NCBI RefSeq assembly: GCF_000485595.1
Contig: NW_014577149.1
Span: 515,456-543,531, forward strand
DNA length: 28,076 bases
Origin: Priapulus caudatus
Lineage: Eukaryota; Priapulida; Priapulimorpha; Priapulimorphida; Priapulidae
Direction of reading: 5' to 3'
Shown here: positions 22,529-28,076 of the stretch, piece by piece
Layout of the letters: the number at the start of each line of letters is the position of its first letter
Position numbering within the stretch: position 1 is the first letter of the stretch
Translations under genes and position numbers: made by a program
The notes under the pieces: model-generated
Database searches by the model: none
What the model saw: the letters and a program-made list of their open reading frames with translations, nothing else
What the model was told of the DNA's origin: nothing

Positions 22529-24924
22529 TAAACATACACATATTTGTTTGGGCCGGTATCACATTCACTTTTACGTGAGTTCATCGGTTGCAGGCGCTGC
22601 TCTCGGCCCACGACGACGTCGCGGGGAAGAACTACTCGCCCGTGCTGCCGGACGATCACGAGGAGGTGGACGAGGACGAGGTCTCCGTGAAGATCGTCAA
22701 GCTGATCAAGACCAGCGAACCCCTGGTGAGATTTCTGTGGGGCCAGGCAGGTGCGGCGGGTGCGGGTGGGGTGGAGTGGGTGTGGGTGGGTGCGGGCGGG
22801 TGGGGCGGCATGGGCGCGGTTGTGGGCTGGTGTGAGTGTGTGTGGCAGGGAGGGGGGATGCATTGTGGGTGCGCTCGTGTGTGTGTGACTTGTGCAGCGG
22901 GTGGGCGGGTGTGGCGGGGTGAAGGGTGGTGCGGGCGGGGGCCCGGGCGCGATGGCCCAGAGGTGGGCGGTGCTGTGAGAGTGTGGCAGCGGGGCGTGCG
23001 GGCGAGTGGCATCCGCGCGTCAGGGTGGTGGGGGAGCCAAGGCCGAGTGTGAGAGTGCTCGGGCGCGTGCGGTCGCGGCATGCGGGCGGGGTGGGCGCGG
23101 CGCGGACAGCGGTGTGAGAGTGTGCGGCGGCATGCGGGCCGGGTTGGGCGGGGCGATGCGGGTGTGGAATGTCGGGTCTGTGAGCGGGCAAATGCGGGCG
23201 GGCGGGGGCGGCCGTGTCTGAAATGTGCATCGGGCTGGGGGGGCGACTGTGGTGAGTGGCGGCGTTGAAATGCAGGCAGCGTGTGGGTGACGATGGGGGC
23301 GGGTGGGTGGTCGCCGGGCGACTGTGAGCAGTGTGCAGGCAGTGGCGGCAGGTGTGGTGACGTGGGCTGGATGCGGTGCGGGTGTGGGGGGTCACGGTGC
23401 GCGGCGGGTGTGAGAGTGCAGGCCACGTGGGGCGGCGGGCAGGGTGTGAGAGTTGTGCAGGCGGTGCAGGGGTGTGCGTGGGTGCCACGAGTGCTGAGAT
23501 TATGCAGGCACGTGGGCGGGGCGGCGCTGGTTGAGAGTGTGCAGCGGGTGCAGTGGTCGGCGGGTGTGTCAGAGTCGCGAGTGGGTGGGTGTGAGTGTGG
23601 GACGGGCGGCAGCGAGTGAGCAGTGATGCACGACGTGCGGTCGCGTTGCGCGCGCGTGCGGCGGATGCGGCGGCTGCTGGGCGGGCGGGTGTATTGGCAG
23701 GTACCAGCACGCTGTGGCAGGTATTGCAGTGCGGGCGGGTGTGGCTGATGCGGGCGCGGTATTTGCAGGCTGCGGCTCGCACCCTGTCGGGGCAGGGTGG
23801 GGGCGGGATGCGGGCGGGATGGCTGGGGCGGGTGCGGCGGTGTTGGCTGATGCGGCGGGTGGGACAAGTGCGGCGGTGCGAGCAGGTGCGGTTCCGCAGT
23901 GGAGCAGGTGCGGGGCTGGTGGGCGCGGTATTGGCAGGTGGTGGCGGGTGCGGGCAGTCAAATGTCGACACTCGGTGCTTACCCCCACCCGATGTTCCGA
24001 ATCTGTGCTTGTGAAGATGTGTGCCGCACTATAAATTCTCGGGTCGTACGTTTACTACTACCATAACTGCGTACGTAAACACGATGCTGGCAGATGCACC
24101 CGTGATGAGCAGAGGTATTTATTAGGATTGCCGTAAAATTATCCCTGTGAAATCTATCGTTATATTGCTCTCAGGAATGGGAGTCCCAGGGAATGGTTCG
24201 ACTATATTTGCTAATAAAGGGGTTATTGGAATTCATAGGTAAAGGTTTAAGCATAACCTGCATATCATCGTGTGTTCTCGATTCCACGGTCAAAGCAATG
24301 CAGTTACAAATAACCAATGTTCCACGTATGGGGTAAAAATGCCCAAAAAACGTATTCGCCGGGTGTCTTTTGGGGCTGGGAATGTAGATATTCGATGTTT
24401 TCACCCTATTCGTTCATGCATGTCGCTGTGTGAGTGGCTAACCGGCCGAGGTTCTTAAGGGAGAATGGGTTGTGGGAGCATCTGAATGATTCGCCCTCTT
24501 CCTCACCAACTTCTGGCAAGAAGAGCAGTAGCTTCTATAATGCTATCTCACTTAAAATGCTATACCATTGCAACCACATAAATGCTAACACCTGCTAGGT
24601 TACGTGCCGAGGCGTGAGGCTTACAACCTCACTCATGTCATGAGAAGCGAGCAGCAGGGTAAAGCGCATCGCGGCAACCCGACCTTCGTGGCCGCGGAGG
24701 GGCCCACGAACATAACCAGCGTGATGACGATGATAGGCTATTGATGATCATTACAGGGCGCGACGATCAAAAAGGACGAGCGCACGGGGCAGATCGTGAT
24801 TGCGCGCATCATGCACGGAGGCTGCGCCGACCGCAGCGGCCTCATCGGCGTCGGCGACCAGGTGCTGGAGGTGAACAGCTTCGCCGTGCACGGCAAGAAG
24901 CCCGACGACGTCGTCCGCATGCTG
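16502..24924 (+). CDS. MPP7: MPP7/MPP3-type MAGUK scaffold protein, 5' half (spliced)
   Basis: This is the + strand part of a membrane-associated guanylate kinase scaffold (L27-L27-PDZ-SH3-GUK). Family members tether cell-junction and polarity complexes at the membrane: L27 domains pair with other L27 scaffolds, PDZ binds C-terminal tails. Exons: start codon split 16502-16503/20217, then 20217-20332, 20678-20796, 21176-21268, 21457-21537, 22594-22725 and 24757-24924. Every junction has AG and GT borders and matching phase, and no stop interrupts the joined frame of about 230 codons. The diagnostic stretches [17 protein letters not shown] and [11 protein letters not shown] agree with my memory of vertebrate MPP7 better than with PALS1 or MPP3. 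The rest of PDZ, SH3 and GUK do not follow on this strand; related exons lie on the opposite strand at the right edge. Confidence 0.85.
17211..17283. repeat. (ACGC)n-type alternating tract
   Basis: ACGC, ACAC and GCGT units in alternating purine-pyrimidine order, next to the CpG-rich block. Low complexity only. Confidence 0.85.
17556..17612. repeat. (AAAT)n then (AT)n repeat
   Basis: About seven AAAT units followed directly by an AT dinucleotide run. Confidence 0.9.
18814..18858. repeat. Perfect 20-bp stem hairpin
   Basis: TCAAGAGCGTATAAAGAAGG (18814-18833) and its exact reverse complement (18839-18858) flank the 5-nt loop ATACG. It could be a small inverted duplication or a structured RNA; nothing else supports a gene. 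Confidence 0.85.
20129..20176. repeat. Imperfect hairpin just upstream of exon 2
   Basis: CAAGAGTAGGATAATAAACCC pairs with GGGTTATTATCTTATACTCTTG around a CCTTT loop, with a bulge. It ends 40 bp before the splice acceptor at 20215-20216, so in the pre-mRNA it would sit over the likely branch-point region. Confidence 0.7.
20217..20332 (+). CDS. MPP7: MPP7-like exon 2: N-terminus
   Basis: Acceptor TCTTGTGTTTCAG, donor CAGA|GTAAGC, ending in phase 1. In the frame that continues into the L27 exon the whole exon is open: [12 protein letters not shown], then [14 protein letters not shown], then [12 protein letters not shown]. The Cys cluster next to a basic run could favour membrane contact or nuclear import (inference). 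Two internal ATGs are in frame, at 20296 and 20317, the latter in a strong GCCACCATG context; the family's usual N-terminus starts MPA, so 20296 may be an alternative start if exon 1 is not joined. Confidence 0.7.
20678..20796 (+). CDS. MPP7: MPP7-like exon: N-terminal L27 domain
   Basis: Acceptor TGTTGCAG, donor GTGCAG|GTCTCG. The two leading bases complete the codon begun by exon 2, then 39 codons run to phase 0. The product [15 protein letters not shown] followed by [20 protein letters not shown] is the helical L27 signature with regular hydrophobic spacing. L27 domains form tetrameric heterocomplexes with other MAGUKs (DLG, LIN7 families). Confidence 0.85.
21176..21268 (+). CDS. MPP7: MPP7-like exon: linker between the L27 domains
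   Basis: A 31-codon exon between AATGTATAG and GAG|GTATGA, phase 0 on both sides. It starts [10 protein letters not shown], matching the KIHEKL-type end of the first L27 helix in the family, and ends ATSIAEE, which runs into VCNELKNRG of the next exon as the first helix of the second L27. Too short to stand out as an open frame; found from the gap in the expected protein and the matching phases. Confidence 0.8.
21457..21537 (+). CDS. MPP7: MPP7-like exon: C-terminal L27 domain
   Basis: Acceptor CTTACTCGCAG, donor AAG|GTTAGC, 27 codons, phase 0 at both ends. The product contains [19 protein letters not shown] and ends SNPHMK, which corresponds to the LLSKPNVK end of the family's second L27. 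The next exon continues with ALLSAHD as expected. Confidence 0.85.
21755..22165. repeat. (TG)n-rich tract in the intron
   Basis: Long TG/TGTGG runs with a short GC alternation near 22038-22055. Frames on both strands give Cys/Val-rich or His/Thr-rich repeats and are artefacts. Confidence 0.9.
22357..22432 (+). repeat. Duplicated (decoy) copy of a splice acceptor and exon start
   Basis: The copy starts TTTGTTTGGGTCCGG and contains CATCGGTTGCAG|GTGCTGCTCTCC. The real acceptor and exon start (22543-22611) read TTTGTTTGGGCCGG and CATCGGTTGCAG|GCGCTGCTCTCG. The copied exon piece would read VLLSIH against ALLSAH, then dissolves into the hexanucleotide repeat. Confidence 0.8.
22441..22542. repeat. 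(ACATAC)n hexanucleotide repeat
   Basis: About 15 units between the decoy acceptor and the true acceptor. Frames through it give Thr-His or Tyr-Val repeats and are not genes. Confidence 0.95.
22594..22725 (+). CDS. MPP7: MPP7-like exon: end of L27 and linker to PDZ
   Basis: Acceptor CGGTTGCAG, donor CTG|GTGAGA, 44 codons, phase 0 at both ends. [19 protein letters not shown] is the conserved end of the second L27, then an acidic stretch (EEVDEDE) and SVKIVKLIK, the first PDZ strand, ending EPL. Third positions are almost all G or C, unlike the AT-richer upstream exons. A G-rich minisatellite starts right after the donor. Confidence 0.9.
22735..23970. repeat. G-rich degenerate minisatellite in the intron
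   Basis: About 1.2 kb of GGGCGGGTGCGG, GTGAGAGTGTGCAG and related pieces, strongly G-rich on the sense strand. The - strand frames of 403 and 421 codons inside (Pro/His/Thr/Arg-rich, no domains) arise because C-rich repeats lack stop codons; they are not genes. G-quadruplex and R-loop formation is plausible. Confidence 0.85.
23971..24756 (+). other. Remainder of the intron before the PDZ exon
   Basis: AT-richer sequence without a recognisable exon on either strand, ending in ATTACAG at 24756. A GC-rich pocket lies at about 24660-24715. Confidence 0.5.
24757..24924 (+). CDS. MPP7: MPP7-like exon: PDZ domain, first part
   Basis: Acceptor TCATTACAG, donor CTG|GTAGGC, 56 codons, phase 0. Starting [11 protein letters not shown], it completes the PLGATI carboxylate-binding loop across the exon junction. 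[26 protein letters not shown] and PDDVVRML are the successive PDZ strands and the helix. The exon encoding the last PDZ strand is not visible downstream on this strand. Confidence 0.92.
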
Positions 24925-26275
24925 GTAGGCATCACGTTGCCATGGTGACCCCGCGAAACTATCTAAAATGTTAAGGTTAAGTTAATGTTAATTAATGTTA
25001 GGTTAGGTTAATGTTAAGTTGTGTTTGGTTAAAGTGATTACGTCACCATAAATAGTAAAAAATAAAAAAAATATTTCCACTTTTTCACAAAATATAAGTA
25101 ATTCTGTTCACTTTTTATGGTTAATTTGCTGCATTATACTTCTTATTTTACTATATTGTTCGATGTTAACATACACTCGTGACTCATACATAGCCCATAG
25201 CAAGCAATTAATGTCAGGAACACTAATATCAAATCCTCCAGGTTTTTTGGATTTTTAACTAGTTGAGAAACAATCTTATCAGGTAAGAATTTGACGATAC
25301 GTTTAGTCCCATTAGTTCCTACTTTTAATGTAAAAAAATAGCAACAAAATTTACAAATTTTACCATAGAAAATTCGTGACGTAGTCCATTTAAGGTTTGG
25401 TTAGGGTTCAATTAGGTTAGGTTAGGGCTAGGTTAGGATTTGGGTTTGCATTTGAAAATAGGAAAATTATTTGGAATATGTTTATAAGTTCAAGTAAGTA
25501 ACAAGCCATTATGGTTTTAAGTCAGATGTGAAAATAATAAATAATATTTATATATAAATTATAAATAATTTATAAACCAAACTGAATCACAATTTGTGAC
25601 TGTAGATGGCGCTACAACACCCCGCTTTGATGTTTCTTAGCATAAATCATTATATCATAATAATAAAATAATATAACAATAATAGTATAAATCATAAATA
25701 TGTTCATAGCAGGAATTTTGCATTAAAGATATTGTAATGAAATCTTGTAAAACGAACCAGACAAGTGTGACACCACAGTTTTTGATCTGCGTGTCTATAT
25801 AATATGCTATATAATTGCCAAACCCTACCTAATTTGGCATAATTTTTTTTTTAAATATCAAAACCCCTAGCGCTTATTCATTCACATACCAAAATGAGCA
25901 AAATCCGTTGAAACCTAAACTGACTAATGGCAAATCGCATTTTGCAAAAAAATTGCCGTGGCTCGAAAGTACGTCGACTGGCGTGCTTTAAAATAGGACG
26001 TTTAATATGGGAGCATAGCAGTAACAACTATACCCAATTTCAAACATGTGGGGTCAAGACGGTTGCTGAGTTTATCGTTGGCCGGTAGCCAAATGTTGAC
26101 GGACGGACGGACGGACGGACGCACAAGATGGACGGACAGACGGACGGACGGACGTACGACGACCCATGGCAATAGCTCAGCTTGACGGATGTCAAGGTGA
26201 GCTAAAATGAAGGATTTTCATCAGACGATCATGCTTTGCCCAACCCACACTCAATAACTAGAAGAGTTAGCTTAC
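24925..26275. other. AT-rich interval containing an orientation breakpoint
   Basis: To the left the MPP7-like exons read on +, to the right on -. The interval holds degenerate GGTTA/TTAGG runs (24973-25030, 25393-25440), AT-rich filler, a dispersed repeat ending in (GACG)n at about 26098-26157, and a short hairpin (26175-26206). No PDZ-end or SH3 exon is visible here on either strand, and nothing marks the exact junction. Confidence 0.6.
26098..26157. repeat. (GACG)n repeat at the end of a dispersed repeat
   Basis: GACG units with a few variants, preceded by GGTCAAGACGG and GCCGGTAGCCAAA sequence and followed by the hairpin TAGCTCAGCTTGAC / GTCAAGGTGAGCTA. The arrangement is like the tail of a SINE or MITE family. 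Confidence 0.75.
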
Positions 26276-26469
26276 CAATTAGGATTATTGGTCTGCATAG
26301 GCCAGACTTTGGCTGTAGTCTGACTACATCCTCGTATGTCAGCACTTCCTTCGAATCAAATTCATCGTTGTTCTGCGTTTGGTACATGATCTTCTTCGGC
26401 TTCTTGCCATTCCTTAGTAGAGATTCACTCTTCGAGTTGCCAACCTGTGATGCCTTCAAGGCAAGGCGT
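26276..26469 (-). CDS. MPP7: MPP7-like exon on the - strand: SH3-GUK hinge and start of GUK
   Basis: Read on -, the acceptor is CAATCTTCCAG and the donor ATTG|GTAAGC; 194 nt, entering in phase 2 and leaving in phase 1. The product starts RLALKAS, contains the basic run KKPKKIMY, then FDSKEVLTYEDVV and ends CRPIILIG. In MPP7/PALS1 relatives a basic hinge is followed by TYEEV and by the first GUK strand (R-V/I-L-V/I-G) just before the P-loop. The QER|RLAL junction with the exon at 27849 fits the family and the phase. The frame is intact. The orientation is opposite to the L27/PDZ exons. Confidence 0.85.
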
Positions 26470-26474
26470 CTGGA

Positions 26475-26800
26475 AGATTGAGGCACAGACATAATGTCAT
26501 GCTTACTGGCACAGAAAACTCACAACTTGAATGAATGAAATCGTAAATACCTGAAAACACATTGGCAAGTCATATCGGTATGACCACAGACTTTATTTAC
26601 TTTATATAGCATGTTTTCCCCCACAAAAAATATCAATTTAACATCTAAATATATATTTATATACAACTTCTTCAGCACTCCCTACTGTAGATCCATTAAT
26701 TAAGATATGATACAGCAGCACAATTCTGGTATTCAGTATCTATATCTGTCAGCATATTGGCTATATTAATAATAATCTAGAAAAGATACCTAGGAAATCT
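26475..26800. other. AT-rich intronic interval
   Basis: Upstream (on the - strand) of the hinge exon. No exon or repeat recognised. Confidence 0.5.
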
Positions 26801-26805
26801 CTGTA

Positions 26806-27046
26806 AGGTTAAGAATATAACCTAGGTAAGTTAACTAGAGTTCTGAGACGTAGAAACTACAACCTAGATAAGCTAACTAGAAGATGTACGTGACGTAGAG
26901 ACTACAACATGTACAACCTAGGTTAGGAAACAAGTGGATTTCTGTGACATGAAGACTCTAACCTAAATAACGTAAACTATATTAGGATGTATGTGATGCA
27001 GACACTATAACCTAGTTTAGGAAAAGAACGGATTTCTGACCGCTGT
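26806..27046. repeat. Degenerate ~50-bp AT-rich tandem repeat
   Basis: About five diverged units sharing ACAACCTAG, TTAACTAGA and GTGACGTAGAGACT blocks. It directly abuts the GC-rich 51-bp array and has a quite different sequence. Confidence 0.6.
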
Positions 27047-27890
27047 GACCTCCGCACCGCGCGTCACTCACCTCTGCTGCAGCATCCGCGCCAGGATGAG
27101 CCCGACCGCGCGTCACTGCACCTCTCCTGCAGCACCGCGCGCCAGGAGAGACCCCGCGCTGCGCGTCACTCACCTCTTCCTCCAGCATCCCGCGGCCGGG
27201 ATGAGCCCCGCCTGCGCGTCACTCACCTCTCCTGCAGCATCCGCGCCGGGATGAGCCCCGCGCCGCGCGTCACTCACCTCTCCTGCAGGCATCCAGCGCA
27301 GGATGAGGCCCCGCACCGCGCGTCACTCACTGCTCCTCTGCAGGCATCCCGTGCCGGGATGAGCCCCGCGCCGCGCGTCACTCACCTCTCCTGCAGCATC
27401 CGCGCCGGATGAGCCCCGCGCGCGCGCGTCACTCACCTCTCCTGCAGCATCCGCGGCCGGGATGAGCCCGGCGCCGGCGCGTCACTCACCTCTCCTGCAG
27501 CATCCGCGCCGGGATGAGCCCCGCGCCGCGCGTCACTCACCTCTCCTGCAGCATCCGCGCCGGGATGAGCCCCGCACCGCCCATCACTCACCTCTCCTGC
27601 AGCATCCACGCCGGGATGAGTCCGCACCGCGCGTGCACTCACCTCTCCTGCAGCATCCGCGCCGGATGAGCCCCGCGCCGCGCGTCACTCACCTCTCCTG
27701 CAGCATCCACGCCGGGATGAGCCCCGCACCAGGCGTCACTCACGTCTCTCCTGCAGCATCCACCGCGGGATGAGCCCCGCACCCAGGCGTCACTCACCTC
27801 TCCTCCAGCATCCACGCCGGATGAGACCCCGCACCGCCCATCACTCACCTCTCCTGCAGCATCTGCGCCCGGGATGAGCCCGCGCGCGCC
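27047..27890 (-). repeat. ~51-bp minisatellite made of a splice-donor junction (about 16 units)
   Basis: On the - strand a unit reads GGGCTCATCCCGGCGCGGAT, then GCTGCAGGAGAG|GTGAGTGACG, then GCGCGG. The first part encodes GLIPARMLQER, the last residues of the SH3 exon; the second is its splice donor. I count about 16 units; the rightmost is the exon end itself. About 13 keep GAG|GTGAGT. In the exon's frame the donor gives AGG TGA, so reading past any donor stops; a different frame is open across many units (GADAAGEVSDARRGAHP) but is an artefact. Confidence 0.88.
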
Positions 27891-28058
27891 AAGTTTCCCT
27901 CGTCCTCGTCGAGCTCAAAGCCGTGCCTGCCACCAGTGCGCATCGTCCCTGGCTGACAAATGTGTAGGATGTCGCGTGGCTAGAACGTAGGCCCGCCTCG
28001 CGACACGGGATTGAGCGCGTCCTCCGCCGGGTGTAGTCAAACAGCGCTCGATGCGCAC
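27849..28058 (-). pseudogene. MPP7: MPP7-like SH3 exon on the - strand, with frame breaks
   Basis: Read on -, the acceptor is CTCGTGCAG and the donor GAGAG|GTGAGT; 210 nt. Pieces in all three frames match an MPP7-type SH3 in order: RALFDY, SIPCREAGL, RDILHICQ, DDAHWWQARL, ELDEDEGNLARAG, then GLIP and MLQER. The WW of the ligand groove and the ALFDY motif are present. Several single-base insertions or deletions separate the pieces. Either the copy is decaying or, since the exon ends, motifs and flanking phase are preserved, the breaks are sequencing errors in GC-rich DNA. The exon ends with AG, completed by the A that opens the exon at 26469. Confidence 0.75.
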
Positions 28059-28076
28059 CTGCACGAGCGACGCGTG

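Noticed and set aside
21755-22863. Cys/Val, His/Thr, Tyr/Val repeat proteins on both strands
   Set aside because: Translation of TG and ACATAC simple repeats; the real exon at 22594-22725 is in only one of the overlapping frames.
22656-23971. Open frames of 403 and 421 codons on the - strand
   Set aside because: They lie in a G-rich (C-rich on -) minisatellite whose sequence lacks stop codons; Pro/His/Thr/Arg composition, two overlapping frames at once, no domain.
24757-26469. PALS1/stardust as the gene identity
   Set aside because: The hinge exon alone (TYEDVV, RPIILIG) would fit PALS1, but the linker [19 protein letters not shown] and the RRLAL junction fit MPP7/MPP3 better from memory. 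A phylogeny would settle it.
27433-27848. Open frames with a 17-residue repeat (GADAAGEVSDARRGAHP)
   Set aside because: By-product of a 51-bp array in which the unit length is a multiple of three; the exon's own frame stops in every unit.
27047-27890. CRISPR-like array
   Set aside because: Units are contiguous copies without unique spacers, and the genome is animal.

Overview
The window is animal genomic DNA. The evidence is spliced exons with GT/AG borders in matching phases, kilobase-scale introns, a tRNA-derived SINE-like sequence, short foldback/MITE elements, an LTR retroelement and many simple repeats. The repeat style (GACG, ACGC and TG tracts, a GGTCAAAGGTCA-type dispersed repeat) looks like a marine invertebrate, but I cannot name the lineage. 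There is no prokaryotic gene or viral genome here.

The only gene I recognise is a MAGUK scaffold of the MPP7/MPP3 type (Drosophila homologue: metro). Its 5' half is on the + strand: a probable leader exon ending at 16503, then coding exons 20217-20332, 20678-20796 (first L27), 21176-21268 (linker), 21457-21537 (second L27), 22594-22725 (end of L27 plus acidic linker to PDZ) and 24757-24924 (first two thirds of PDZ). All splice phases agree. The start codon appears to be split between exon 1 (AT) and exon 2 (G).

The right end holds two more exons of apparently the same protein, but on the - strand: an SH3 exon (28058 down to 27849, with several 1-nt frame breaks) and an SH3-GUK hinge exon (26469 down to 26276). 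These two join in phase to give the family's QERRLAL junction. A head-to-head gene cannot make one protein, so there is an inversion breakpoint between 24925 and 26275. This is an assembly misjoin, a real inversion or a second copy. Between the two - strand exons lies a minisatellite of about 16 units of about 51 bp. Each unit is a copy of the SH3 exon's 3' end together with its splice donor.

Bases 1-16000 hold no gene that I can defend. They contain a 690-bp foldback element with 319-bp arms and a perfect 10-bp target duplication (2488-3197), a hAT-like MITE with a 6-bp duplication (4678-5038), a 212-bp terminal-inverted-repeat element (1854-2065), nested inverted repeats (5317-5588) and a degraded LTR element on the - strand (8446-11006). 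There is also a repeat carrying nuclear-receptor DR1 motifs (12041-12330), a SINE-like tRNA relic (about 12589-12660), another MITE (15137-15363) and a 174-nt pure pyrimidine tract (15573-15746). One weak candidate exon is at 6410-6567. The introns of the MPP7-like gene hold a G-rich minisatellite (about 22735-23970), TG tracts, and a duplicated splice acceptor separated from the real one by a hexanucleotide array.
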